Below are positions 55,948 through 64,000 of a stretch of 64,000 bases of DNA, piece after piece. Position 1 is the stretch's first letter. Each line of letters opens with the position of its first letter. A program made the translations under genes and the position numbers. The stretch comes from Pseudomonas fluorescens (GTDB lineage Bacteria; Pseudomonadota; Gammaproteobacteria; Pseudomonadales; Pseudomonadaceae), in contig NZ_CABVIR010000001.1 of the NCBI RefSeq assembly GCF_902498065.1, positions 558,001 to 622,000 of the forward strand, given 5' to 3'. Below the pieces are notes generated by a model. That model did no database searches, was not told where the DNA came from, and saw nothing but the letters and a program-made list of their open reading frames with translations.

Positions 55948-57346
55948 CGAAATCCTCGCCGAGAATATTCAGACTTACCTGGAACGCAAAGACTTCGAGG
56001 TGACGGTCTGCCACTCGGCTGAAGATGCGCTGGAGCAATTGGGCACGTTCGCCCCTGATGTGGTGCTGACCGACAACTCGTTGCCGGGCATGAGTGGTCA
56101 CGATCTGATCCAGAAGCTGCGCATCAGCGCGCCGGACCTGAAAGTGATCATGATGACCGGCTACGGCAATGTCGAAGACGCCGTGGTGGCGATGAAAGAG
56201 GGCGCGTTCCATTACGTCACCAAACCGGTGGCGTTGCCCGAGCTCAAGCTGTTGCTGGACAAGGCCTTGGCCACCGACCGGATGGAGCGCACGTTGTCGT
56301 TCTATCAGGAGCGCGAAGCGCAGAAGTCGGGGGTGCAGGCGTTGATCGGCGAATCGGCGCCCATGCTTTATCTGAAAAACACCATCGGCCAGTTGCTCGA
56401 TGCCGAACGCCGGATGGCCAACACCGATTTGCCGCCCGTGCTGGTCGAAGGCGAGACTGGCACCGGCAAGGAGCTGGTGGCCCGAGCACTGCACTTCGAC
56501 GGCCCGCGCGCCAAGGGCCCGTTCATTGAATTCAACTGCGCATCGATCCCGTCCAATCTGGTGGAGTCGGAACTGTTCGGTCACGAGAAGGGTGCGTTCA
56601 CCGACGCCAAGGACCGTCGTGTCGGGCTGGTGGAAGCCGCCGATGGCGGCACGTTGTTTCTCGATGAAGTCGGTGAAATGGACCTGCTCCTGCAAGCCAA
56701 ACTGCTGAAGCTTCTGGAAGACCGGACCATTCGCCGGGTCGGTTCGGTGAAGGAGCGCAAAGTCGATTTGCGGGTGATCAGCGCCACCAATTGCAACCTT
56801 GAACAGATGGTCCAGCAGGGCAAGTTCCGCCGCGACCTGTTCTTCCGTTTGCGCATCATCTCGATCAAGGTCCCGCGCCTGTATGCCCGTGGCGAAGACA
56901 TCCTGCTGCTGGCCCGGCACTTCCTGGCGATCCACGGCAAACGCTATGGCAAGCCGAACCTGCATTTCAGCGATCAGGCCGAAGAATTGCTGTTGAACTA
57001 CAGCTGGCCGGGCAATGTGCGCGAACTGCGAAATATGCTTGAGCAAACCGTGTTGCTGGCCCAGGCCGACGCCATCGCTGCGCACCAGTTGAATGTCTGC
57101 CTGAGCCTGGTGGATGAACCACTGGCGATGTTGGAGGTGCAACAGCACAGCGAACCACGTCCGGTCTACAACGGCAGCGAGTCGATGAACCTGCCGGAAG
57201 TGGAACGCGACATGGTGCGCAAGATGCTCGACAAGACCGACTGGAACGTCACCAAGTCCGCACGTCTGCTGGGCCTGAGCCGCGACATGCTGCGTTACCG
57301 GATCGAAAAACTCGGCCTCGCCCGCCCGGACAAGCGTCAGTGGTAG
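55916..57346 (+). CDS. mnxR: Sigma-54-dependent response regulator, MnxR-like
   Basis: 476 residues (AGGGGAAT upstream of the ATG). Receiver domain with phospho-acceptor Asp53 (VVLTDNSLPGMSG) and Lys103. Central AAA+ domain: Walker A GETGTGKE at 179-186, GAFTDA at 226-231 (the sigma-54 contact loop, with Asp in place of the usual Gly), and a complete Walker B (GGTLFLDEVGEM). C-terminal Fis-type helix-turn-helix (WNVTKSARLLGLSRDMLRYR). It would activate the sigma-54 promoters found at mnxG, 31910, 48678 and mcoA. P. putida MnxR is the known regulator of Mn(II) oxidation. Confidence 0.85.
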   Translation: MGYSILLVEDDEILAENIQTYLERKDFEVTVCHSAEDALEQLGTFAPDVVLTDNSLPGMSGHDLIQKLRISAPDLKVIMMTGYGNVEDAVVAMKEGAFHYVTKPVALPELKLLLDKALATDRMERTLSFYQEREAQKSGVQALIGESAPMLYLKNTIGQLLDAERRMANTDLPPVLVEGETGTGKELVARALHFDGPRAKGPFIEFNCASIPSNLVESELFGHEKGAFTDAKDRRVGLVEAADGGTLFLDEVGEMDLLLQAKLLKLLEDRTIRRVGSVKERKVDLRVISATNCNLEQMVQQGKFRRDLFFRLRIISIKVPRLYARGEDILLLARHFLAIHGKRYGKPNLHFSDQAEELLLNYSWPGNVRELRNMLEQTVLLAQADAIAAHQLNVCLSLVDEPLAMLEVQQHSEPRPVYNGSESMNLPEVERDMVRKMLDKTDWNVTKSARLLGLSRDMLRYRIEKLGLARPDKRQW

Positions 57347-57732
57347 ACCGGCGTCGCCTGGTCCTGTCGACTGAGGCAGGCCAGCAGGCAGGTGGGGTCG
57401 ACGACTTCTTCGTTGACGTACACGCCGCGCTCCGGGTCATAGGAGCGGATAAACACCCGGACGGTGGCATCCGCGACCGTCGGCAATCGTGAGTCGGAAA
57501 ACACGTGTTCGCTGGAAATCGGGATGAAATCCTGCGGCGCGGTGGGAATGTACGAGCGCGGTGGCACGGTGCTCAGCGTCGGTGGAACGGGATGGGCGAA
57601 GGGCTGGTTTTCGCCGTAGTAGTTGAAGTCGCTGCTGTACTCGGACGGCGGCGTCAGGTTGTCGTCGGCGTGAACGCCCGTGGTGGCACTCAGGCAGAGG
57701 ATGAGCAACAGCGTCAGATCAGTGTGTTTCAT
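57337..57732 (-). CDS. Small exported protein of unknown function
   Basis: 131 residues from MKHTDLTL (ATG at 57732). Signal peptide (LTLLLILCLSATTGVHA) then a Pro-, Ser- and Tyr-rich chain (SSDFNYYGENQPFAHPVPPT, PPRSYIPTAPQDFIPI). The last part is a likely beta strand pair (ATVRVFIRSYDPERGVYVNE) with CLLAC. Its 3' end overlaps the mnxR 3' end tail to tail by 10 bp. It may be a surface protein of the Mn island, but nothing in its sequence proves that. Confidence 0.6.
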   Translation of the reverse strand: MKHTDLTLLLILCLSATTGVHADDNLTPPSEYSSDFNYYGENQPFAHPVPPTLSTVPPRSYIPTAPQDFIPISSEHVFSDSRLPTVADATVRVFIRSYDPERGVYVNEEVVDPTCLLACLSRQDQATPVYH

Positions 57733-57903
57733 GGCTGCACCTGCGAAATCGGTTTTCGCGCATTTCCCCAAGGCCATTAACTATAGCTGCCGTCCGCGGG
57801 GGGTGCCGGGCTTACAAGATTGCAACAAACACTGCATGGGAATTGTGAAAACGCTGATCTAGACTCGGGCCGGTCTGATGAAACCCGAGTTCTGGAGCGT
57901 GCA

Positions 57904-58710
57904 ATGGAAATGCTGAGCAAAGAAAAAGCCATCGCCGGCAACCGCGATGCGTGGAATGACTCTGCCCGACACCACAAAGACAATCCTGATTGGCAGGTCC
58001 TGTTGGAGGCCGTCACTCAGCGCGATTTTTGCTGCATCGACGACACCTTGCGCGGTGTGCTGGAGCAGGTCGGTGTCGAGGCTAAAGACGTGGTGCAACT
58101 GGGCTGCAACAACGGCCGCGAAAGTATTTCACTGTTTGCGCTGGGTGCGCGCAGCGTGGTGGGCGTTGACCAGTCCGCGGCTTTTCTCGATCAGGCGCGG
58201 GAGCTGGCGTCGCATTCGCCGCACGCACCTGAATTCATCGAGGCCGACATTCATCATCTGCCGAGTGAACTTCACCAGCGGTTCGATGTGGCCTTGATCA
58301 CCATCGGCGTACTGAACTGGATGCCGGACATCGGCGAATTCTTCCGCCACGTCGCACATACCCTCAAACCCGGCGGGGCGTTGGTGGTGTACGAAACCCA
58401 CCCGTTCCTGGAAATGTTCGACCCCGAGGTCGCCGACCCTTTCCGTCCGGTCACTTCGTACTTTCGCCGCGAGCCTTTCGTGCAGGATCAGCCAATCGTC
58501 TACGAAGGCAAGGTCGAACAGCAGGCCGCGACGTCTTACTGGTTCGTCCACACATTGGGCGAGATATTCACCGGCGCCATCGAGGCCGGGTTGCAGATCA
58601 GCCACTTCAAGGAGTATCCGCATTCCAATCGCGAGGAGATTTACGATCAGTATCAGCAGCGAGAGGCGCAGTTGCCGTTGTGTTTTACGTGGGTGGGGGT
58701 GAAGCGCTGA
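57904..58710 (+). CDS. SAM-dependent methyltransferase
   Basis: 268 residues from ATG 57904 (TGGAG upstream); an upstream frame beginning at 57820 has no site. Class I methyltransferase fold with the SAM motif VVQLGCNNGRESISLFALGA, the acidic loop VVGVDQSAAFLDQA and IEADIHHLP. The post-motif FRHVAHTLKPGGALVVYETH is standard. Substrate not evident. No operon partner. Confidence 0.88.
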   Translation: MEMLSKEKAIAGNRDAWNDSARHHKDNPDWQVLLEAVTQRDFCCIDDTLRGVLEQVGVEAKDVVQLGCNNGRESISLFALGARSVVGVDQSAAFLDQARELASHSPHAPEFIEADIHHLPSELHQRFDVALITIGVLNWMPDIGEFFRHVAHTLKPGGALVVYETHPFLEMFDPEVADPFRPVTSYFRREPFVQDQPIVYEGKVEQQAATSYWFVHTLGEIFTGAIEAGLQISHFKEYPHSNREEIYDQYQQREAQLPLCFTWVGVKR

Positions 58711-58730
58711 GACCGGGTCAGAAGAGTCTC

Positions 58731-59039
58731 TCAGAGAACCGAGTGATCGACCGGGTGATCGGGCTGTGCGCAGAGATCAATTCCAAGCGCATGAATAACT
58801 TTTAAAACCGTGTCAAAACGTGGTTTTGCACCGGGAGCGAAGGCCTTGTACAAGCTTTCGCGACCCATACCGGAATCTTTGGCGATCTGTGTCATTCCAC
58901 GCGCTTTTACAACGTAGCCGATAGCCCGAAGAAATTCCTCGTTGTCACCGTCTGCCAGCACTTGGGAAAGGTACTCACTGATGGCTTCGTCACTGTCCAG
59001 CAATGCTGCCATATCGAATGTAGTCAAAGTTTGGCTCAT
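58731..59039 (-). CDS. HigA-type antitoxin (addiction-module antidote)
   Basis: 102 residues. A helix-turn-helix of the putative-antidote type occupies residues about 45-90 (FLRAIGYVVKARGMTQIAKD, SGMGRESLYKAFAPGAKPRF). It follows the toxin gene with a two-base gap, the toxin-first order seen in HigBA-like modules. It should neutralise the toxin and repress the pair. Confidence 0.88.
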   Translation of the reverse strand: MSQTLTTFDMAALLDSDEAISEYLSQVLADGDNEEFLRAIGYVVKARGMTQIAKDSGMGRESLYKAFAPGAKPRFDTVLKVIHALGIDLCAQPDHPVDHSVL

Positions 59040-59041
59040 GG

Positions 59042-59335
59042 TTAAACCTCCTTAGCCAATTTTTTTGCCCGCTTGATGTCAGCGGTTTGCGAGGATTTGT
59101 CATCACCGGCAAGCAGAACAATGACAACGTTCCTTCGCAAGGTGAAGTAGACCCGATAGCCGGCACCGACGTCCACGCGCATTTCGGAAACACCATCACC
59201 TACGGGCTTGATATCCCCAAGATTACCCGCAGATGCCCGATCAATGCGACGAGCGATAGCCACCTTCGCTCGCAAGTCACGAATCAAAGCATGCCATTGC
59301 GCGAAGTTTGTGGTTTGTTGGATGAGATATTTCAT
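59042..59335 (-). CDS. RelE/HigB-type toxin
   Basis: 97 residues with the pattern of the RelE/ParE superfamily, Gp49/HigB-like group: FAQWHALIRDLRAKVAIARR, NLGDIKPVGDGVSEMRVDVG, GYRVYFTLRRNVVIVLLAGD and DKSSQTADIKRAKKLAKE. Such toxins cleave mRNA at the ribosome. First gene of the pair, preceded by a palindromic operator. Confidence 0.9.
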   Translation of the reverse strand: MKYLIQQTTNFAQWHALIRDLRAKVAIARRIDRASAGNLGDIKPVGDGVSEMRVDVGAGYRVYFTLRRNVVIVLLAGDDKSSQTADIKRAKKLAKEV

Positions 59336-59343
59336 TGCTCGAA

Positions 59344-59361
59344 TGTATCCGTTTGGATACA
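59344..59361 (-). promoter_or_regulatory. Palindromic operator of the toxin-antitoxin pair
   Basis: TGTATCC (59344-59350) and GGATACA (59355-59361) form a perfect 7-bp inverted repeat with a GTTT spacer, nine bases upstream of the toxin ATG. Position and shape fit autorepression by the antitoxin. Confidence 0.7.
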
Positions 59362-59543
59362 GGTTGGCAGTCAGGCAGTTCCTTGCCCTGATGTATTTTT
59401 TCCTTGAGGTTTGTGGGACGTTTAACCGTCATTGATGCTCGCCGTGGTGTCCACGGTGCATCGTCGGTCGCGTCGCATCCCCAACGGACAAAACCCGCGC
59501 CGGGCCGCTATCCTTGCCCCACGCCCCTCAAACAGGTTTACCC

Positions 59544-60212
59544 ATGCTTTCGGTCCAAGGCGTTTTCAAAAGCTACGCCACACCGCAAGGTCCGCTGCCG
59601 GTGCTGCAAGGTGTCGACCTGACGCTGAAACCCGGCAGCAGCCTGGCGCTGATGGGCGAGTCGGGCAGCGGTAAAAGTACCTTGCTGCACCTGATCGCCG
59701 GGCTGGACAAGGTGGATAGCGGCAGCATCCGCAGTGGTGAACATCAGCTTGAACGGATGAGTGAAGGGCAACTGGCGAACTGGCGACGCACCGAAATCGG
59801 CCTGGTGTTCCAGCAGTTCAACCTGATCGGCAGTTTGCGCGTTGAGGACAATCTGGCGTTCCAGGCGCGGCTGGCCGGGCGGCATGATGCGCGCTGGCAG
59901 GCGCATCTGGTCAAGCGTCTGGGGTTGGGTGATGTGTTGCGGCGTTATCCGGAGCAGTTGTCCGGCGGCCAGCAGCAGCGAGTCGCGCTGGGACGGGCGT
60001 TGGCGTCGCAACCCAAATTGCTGCTGGCCGACGAGCCTACTGGCAGCCTCGATGAAGCCAGCAGCGATGAAGTGCTGAACTTGTTGCTGGAGTTGCTCGA
60101 CGACAGCCCCACGACGTTGTTGATGGTCACTCACAGCCCCAGAGTGGCTGCGCGACTGGCGGAAAAAGTGGTGCTGCACCGTGGCCGGCTGGCTGGCGCG
60201 GACGAGCGCTGA
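59544..60212 (+). CDS. ABC transporter ATPase, LolD/MacB-like
   Basis: 222 residues from MLSVQGVFK (ATG 59544). Walker A GESGSGKST, the Q-loop in LVFQQFNLIGSL, signature LSGGQQQRVALGRAL, Walker B LLLADEPTGSLD and the switch His in MVTHSP are all intact. Length and the ADEPTGSLD string place it with LolD/FtsE/MacB ATPases that drive periplasmic lipid or lipoprotein transactions. It is followed at once by its FtsX-type permease. Confidence 0.93.
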   Translation: MLSVQGVFKSYATPQGPLPVLQGVDLTLKPGSSLALMGESGSGKSTLLHLIAGLDKVDSGSIRSGEHQLERMSEGQLANWRRTEIGLVFQQFNLIGSLRVEDNLAFQARLAGRHDARWQAHLVKRLGLGDVLRRYPEQLSGGQQQRVALGRALASQPKLLLADEPTGSLDEASSDEVLNLLLELLDDSPTTLLMVTHSPRVAARLAEKVVLHRGRLAGADER

Positions 60213-60213
60213 A

Positions 60214-62685
60214 GTGCGGGTTTTTCGCGAGGCGTTGCGGGCACTGCTCAGCCATTGGCGGCAGCACCCGGTGCAGTTTTTCAGTGTGCTGACCGGGCTG
60301 TGGCTGGCCACCAGCCTGTTGACCGGTGTGCAGGCGCTGAACAGTCAGGCGCGGGAAAGTTACGCGAGGGCCAGTCAATTGATCGGCGGGGAGCCACAGG
60401 CCAGCCTCAGCGCGCCAAGTGGTGGGACGTTTCCTCAGGCCTGGTTTGTCGAACTGCGCCGTGCCGGTTGGCCGGTGTCGCCGGTGCTGCAAGGGCGGGT
60501 GGTGCTCAAGGGCCATGAAGATCAGCGCTTGCAGTTGATGGGCATTGAGCCGGTGTCGCTGCCGGCCGGTTCGGCGGTGGCCGGGCAGGCATTGGACATC
60601 GAGCAGATCGTCAGGTTTTTCAGTCCGCCAGGCAGCACCTGGATCTCGCTGCAGACGTTGCAGGCATTGGGCATGCGCGAAGGCGAGCAGCCACTGACGT
60701 TGAACGGTGCGGCATTACCGCCGCTGCAGGTTCAAACCGACATGGCCCCCGGCGTGTTGCTGGTGGATATCGGCTTCGCCCAGCAGATTCTGGGGTTGCC
60801 GCAGCAACTGTCGCGTCTGCTGTTGCCCAAGGATTTCAGCGCGACCTTGCCGGACTCGTTCAAAGGCCAGCTCCAGTTCAAGACCAGCGGCGAAGAAAAC
60901 AACCTCTCGCGTCTGACCGAAAGTTTTCACCTGAACCTCGATGCCTTGGGTTTTCTGTCTTTTGTGGTCGGTCTGTTCATTGTTCACGCGGCCATCGGGC
61001 TGGCGCTGGAGCAACGCCGAGGACTGCTGCGAACCCTGCGCGCCTGTGGCGTCAGCGCACGGATGTTGATCGCTTGCCTTGCCGTTGAGCTGGCCGTTCT
61101 GGCACTGATCGGCGGCCTTGCCGGCGTTGTCAGCGGCTACCTGCTGGCCAGCGTGCTGTTGCCAGATGTCGCCGCCAGTTTGCGCGGCTTGTACGGTGCC
61201 GAAGTGGCGGGGCAGTTGAGCCTGAGCCCGTGGTGGTGGCTCAGCGGTATTGGCCTGAGTCTGTTCGGCGCGTTGCTGGCCGGTGCCAACAGTTTGTTGC
61301 GGGCGGCGCGTCTGCCGTTGCTGTCCCTGGCCGATCCGCAAGCCTGGCATCAGGCCCATGCACGCTGGTTGCGCCGCCAGGCTTGGGTCGCGGCGATTGC
61401 CGGGGTGATCGCGTTGCTGGCGCTGATCTGGGGCGACAGCCTCGCCAGTGGATTTGTGCTGATGGCGGCGTTGTTGATCGGCGCGGCGCTGGCGCTGCCG
61501 GTGGTGCTCAATAGCGTGCTGAACCTGACGCTGCATCGCAGCCGTTCGGTGCTAGGCCAATGGTTTCTCGCCGATTGCCGTCAGCAACTGCCGGCCCTGA
61601 GCCTGGCGCTGATGGCGCTGCTGTTGGCCTTGGCGGCGAACATCGGCGCCGGCAGCATGACCGCCGGTTTTCGCCAGACGTTCAGCGACTGGCTGGAACA
61701 ACGACTGACTGCCGAGCTGTACGTGAATCCGCAAAATCCGGCCCAGGCCAGAGAGCTGCAGAGTTGGCTCAAACAGCAGCCTTCACTCACGGCGGTGCTG
61801 CCCAACTGGCAGGTGTCGATCCAGTTGCAAGGCTGGCCGGCGGAGGTGTTCGGCGTGATCGATCACCCGACGTACCGCCAACACTGGCCGCTGTTGGAAG
61901 CCCTGGGCGACAACCCGTGGGACCGACTGGCCAAGGACGACGCGCTGATGCTCAGCGAACAACTGGCGCGACGGTTGAAGGTGCGTCTGGGCGATCACCT
62001 GACCCTTCCCACACCGGCGGGACCCTGGTCGCCGCGGATCGTCGGGATCTACGCCGACTACGGCAACCCCAAGGGCCACCTGCTGGTCAACGTCAACCAC
62101 CTGTTGCGCGGCTGGCCGCAACTGACGCCGAACCGTTTCAACCTGCGCATCGAGCCGCCGTTGATTGCGCCGTTCCTGAAAACGCTGCAAGCACGCTTTG
62201 CCCTCGATGACAGTCGCATCGTCGATCAGGCCCGGCTCAAGGGCTGGTCCACGCAAGTGTTTGAACGCACCTTCGCCGCCACCGCCGCGCTGAACAGCTT
62301 GACCCTCGCCGTCGCGGGCGTGGCGCTGTTCATCAGCCTGCTGACCCAGAGCCAGAGCCGCCTCGGCCAACTCGCACCGCTGTGGGCGCTGGGCGTGACG
62401 CGCCGACAATTGATGCTGCTCAACCTCGGGCAGACCTGGCTGCTGGCAGTGCTGACGCTGGTATTGGCGGTGCCGTTGGGCATTGCGCTGGCGTGGTGCC
62501 TGGACACGGTGATCAACGTTCAGGCGTTCGGCTGGCGCTTGCCGTTGCGGGTCTTTCCATTGCAGCTGTTGCAGTTGATGGGGCTGGCATTGCTCGCGAC
62601 CTTGCTGGCGTCGGCGTGGCCGCTCTACGCGCTGTATCGCTCGCAACCGGCGGACCTGCTGAGGACGTTTGCTCATGAGGATTAA
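60214..62685 (+). CDS. FtsX/LolE-like ABC permease
   Basis: 823 residues from GTG 60214, next to the ATPase stop; an in-frame GTG at 60181 would overlap. Two FtsX modules, each with a periplasmic domain: helices at the N-terminus (FFSVLTGLWLATSLLTGVQA), around 250-430 (FLSFVVGLFIVHAAIGLALE, LLIACLAVELAVLALIGGLA) and near the C-terminus (LAVAGVALFISLLTQSQSRL, LLQLMGLALLATLLASAWPL). It is the membrane half of a mechanotransmission-type exporter. Confidence 0.9.
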   Translation: MRVFREALRALLSHWRQHPVQFFSVLTGLWLATSLLTGVQALNSQARESYARASQLIGGEPQASLSAPSGGTFPQAWFVELRRAGWPVSPVLQGRVVLKGHEDQRLQLMGIEPVSLPAGSAVAGQALDIEQIVRFFSPPGSTWISLQTLQALGMREGEQPLTLNGAALPPLQVQTDMAPGVLLVDIGFAQQILGLPQQLSRLLLPKDFSATLPDSFKGQLQFKTSGEENNLSRLTESFHLNLDALGFLSFVVGLFIVHAAIGLALEQRRGLLRTLRACGVSARMLIACLAVELAVLALIGGLAGVVSGYLLASVLLPDVAASLRGLYGAEVAGQLSLSPWWWLSGIGLSLFGALLAGANSLLRAARLPLLSLADPQAWHQAHARWLRRQAWVAAIAGVIALLALIWGDSLASGFVLMAALLIGAALALPVVLNSVLNLTLHRSRSVLGQWFLADCRQQLPALSLALMALLLALAANIGAGSMTAGFRQTFSDWLEQRLTAELYVNPQNPAQARELQSWLKQQPSLTAVLPNWQVSIQLQGWPAEVFGVIDHPTYRQHWPLLEALGDNPWDRLAKDDALMLSEQLARRLKVRLGDHLTLPTPAGPWSPRIVGIYADYGNPKGHLLVNVNHLLRGWPQLTPNRFNLRIEPPLIAPFLKTLQARFALDDSRIVDQARLKGWSTQVFERTFAATAALNSLTLAVAGVALFISLLTQSQSRLGQLAPLWALGVTRRQLMLLNLGQTWLLAVLTLVLAVPLGIALAWCLDTVINVQAFGWRLPLRVFPLQLLQLMGLALLATLLASAWPLYALYRSQPADLLRTFAHED

Positions 62686-63742
62686 ACTTGGCGCGTGGTT
62701 GCTGGTATTTTTTTTGAGCGGCTGCGATGACTCGGCGCCGGTTGAAAAAGGCTTCGCCGGGCTCGGTGGTGAAGCCGCCGTGTTCACACCGGTGGTGCCC
62801 GGCCGGGTGTTCAACTTCCCGGCGGATCACGGTCCCCACGATGGCTTTCGTATCGAGTGGTGGTACGTCACGGCGAACCTCAAGGATGATCAGGGCCGCG
62901 AGTTCGGCGTGCAATGGACGTTGTTTCGCAGTGCGTTGAAAGCGGTGCCCGAGGTGGCGGGGTGGGGCAATCAGGTGATCTGGTTGGGGCATGCGGCGGT
63001 AACGTCTGCGACGGTGCATCATGCTGCCGAGCGTTATGCCCGGGGCGGCGTTGGTCAGGCGGGTGTGAGTCTTGAGCCGTTCAATGCGTGGATCGACGAT
63101 TGGCGGTTCAGCAGTCAGGGCGCCGATCCGCTGGCGGAGCTACAACTCAGCGCCGGCGACAAGGCGTTCAACTACCAATTGCGGTTGACGTCCACGCGTG
63201 CGCTGGTGCTCCAGGGCGACAAGGGTTTCAGTCAGAAATCCGAACAGGGCCAGGCGTCGTACTACTACAGCCAGCCGTTTTTCCAGGCCAGCGGCACGTT
63301 GAACATCGATGGCAAGGTTTATCAGGTCAGCGGGCCGGCCTGGCTTGATCGCGAATGGAGCAGCCAGCCACTGACCGCCAATCAGACGGGGTGGGACTGG
63401 TTCTCCCTGCACCTGGATAGCGGCGAACAGGTCATGCTCTATCGCATGCGGCAGAAGAATGGCGAGCCGTATCTCACCGGCACCTGGATCGACGCACAGG
63501 GCCAGACGCAGGTGTTGCACGCCAACGACATCCGCCTCACACCGCAAGACACCGCGACAGTCGCCGGTCGGTCGATGCCCGTGCGCTGGTCGATCAAAAT
63601 CCCCGCCAAACACCTCGATATCACCCTTGATGCCCTCAACCGCAAGGCCTGGATGGATTTGCGCATTCCGTACTGGGAAGGCCCGGTGCGCCTGAGCGGC
63701 AGTCACACGGGGCAGGGTTATCTGGAAATGACCGGGTATTGA
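62675..63742 (+). CDS. AttH/CrtC-like lipocalin lipoprotein
   Basis: 355 residues from ATG 62675, overlapping the permease stop. Lipobox LSGC makes it an anchored lipoprotein. The two lipocalin-like halves of the AttH / carotenoid 1,2-hydratase family are visible: DHGPHDGFRIEWWYVTANLK, GVQWTLFRSAL, WLDREWSSQPLTANQTGWDW and MRIPYWEGPV-type end. Genes of this family travel with LolCDE-like ATPase and permease, as here; a lipid substrate is likely, and carotenoid chemistry is not implied. Confidence 0.9.
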   Translation: MRIKLGAWLLVFFLSGCDDSAPVEKGFAGLGGEAAVFTPVVPGRVFNFPADHGPHDGFRIEWWYVTANLKDDQGREFGVQWTLFRSALKAVPEVAGWGNQVIWLGHAAVTSATVHHAAERYARGGVGQAGVSLEPFNAWIDDWRFSSQGADPLAELQLSAGDKAFNYQLRLTSTRALVLQGDKGFSQKSEQGQASYYYSQPFFQASGTLNIDGKVYQVSGPAWLDREWSSQPLTANQTGWDWFSLHLDSGEQVMLYRMRQKNGEPYLTGTWIDAQGQTQVLHANDIRLTPQDTATVAGRSMPVRWSIKIPAKHLDITLDALNRKAWMDLRIPYWEGPVRLSGSHTGQGYLEMTGY

Positions 63743-63806
63743 GTCGGAACTCTCGACAGAGCGGCGTCCTCCTACGTTATGAATGCCCCGTTTTCAGGAG
63801 CCCGCC

Positions 63807-64000
63807 ATGAGCGACGATCTCACACCGCCCGACCTTGCCGCGTGGCAGCGCCTGTTTGACGACACGGCCTATTGGCAGCAATCCCCCGACGCCCATTACA
63901 GCGAACTACTGCGAATCGCCGACGAATTGTTCGGGCAGGGCGCCATCGACCTCGATCAGTGGCAGGCCCTGAAGGCCAAGGCCGATCAATCCCACCAATA
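63807..64000 (+). CDS. Unidentified small protein, cut by the window edge
   Basis: ATG 63807 with CAGGAG upstream opens 64 codons (MSDDLTPPDLAAWQRLFDDT, then AYWQQSPDAHYSELLRIADE). The window ends in TA, so the next codon may be a stop. The chain is acidic and helical, without a leader. No family recognised. Confidence 0.6.
   Translation, partial: MSDDLTPPDLAAWQRLFDDTAYWQQSPDAHYSELLRIADELFGQGAIDLDQWQALKAKADQSHQ

Noticed and set aside
57733..57840. Sigma-54 promoter for the small exported protein at 57337-57732
   Set aside because: A TTGCA box is present on the minus strand, but the matching -24 element lacks the invariant GG, and no CCCC-N6-GGGG site is nearby.

Overview
The window is a stretch of Pseudomonas chromosome, most likely from the P. 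fluorescens/P. putida assemblage. The evidence is high G+C, Pseudomonas-type REP elements (cores such as GCTGGCTTGCCAGCGATGGC and CCTGTGGGAGCAAGC), two copies of a Pseudomonas-type small gene (DUF6124), and proteins typical of fluorescent pseudomonads. All identifications come from reading the sequence and from family knowledge; no database search was run.

Left flank (1-16.7 kb): accessory and housekeeping genes. These are an isochorismatase-fold hydrolase, a DUF6124 gene behind a structured C4-antisense-RNA-like leader, a decayed small gene with an amber stop and a frameshift, a secreted protein built from about 20 copies of a 13-residue repeat, msrA, an internally deleted MFS remnant, a 27-residue membrane peptide, katG and a GGDEF protein. 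A doxX / monooxygenase / amidohydrolase / ycaC run follows, then an MscS-type channel, a secreted esterase and a LysR regulator.

Core (16.7-57.7 kb): this region reads as one manganese(II)-oxidation island. It holds the giant multicopper oxidase MnxG (1937 aa) and a second multicopper oxidase of McoA type. With them are three SCO-type copper chaperones (one fused to cytochrome c), a cytochrome c/periplasmic-binding-protein fusion, a beta-propeller protein and a PpiC-type foldase. Two paralogous histidine kinases and a sigma-54-dependent response regulator match MnxS1/MnxS2/MnxR of P. putida GB-1. The same island carries a hybrid type II secretion/MSHA-like machine (gspF, gspG, gspE, PilM/N/O/P-like proteins, a TPR secretin and three more pseudopilins). 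It also carries a complete curli system: csgEFG translationally coupled to the last pseudopilin, and csgB/csgA downstream of two paralogous secreted proteins of unknown function.

Four sigma-54 (-24/-12) promoters with correct spacing stand before mnxG, before the receiver/secretion/csgEFG operon, before the secreted-protein/csgBA operon, and before mcoA. Each has a CCCC-N6-GGGG-type palindrome about 80-125 bp upstream, which suggests a single MnxR regulon that co-produces the oxidases, their copper loading, their secretion and an amyloid matrix.

Right flank (57.7-64 kb): a secreted small protein, a SAM methyltransferase, a HigBA-like toxin-antitoxin pair with a palindromic operator, an ABC transporter (ATPase plus FtsX-type permease) with an AttH/CrtC-like lipocalin lipoprotein, and the start of an unidentified small gene.
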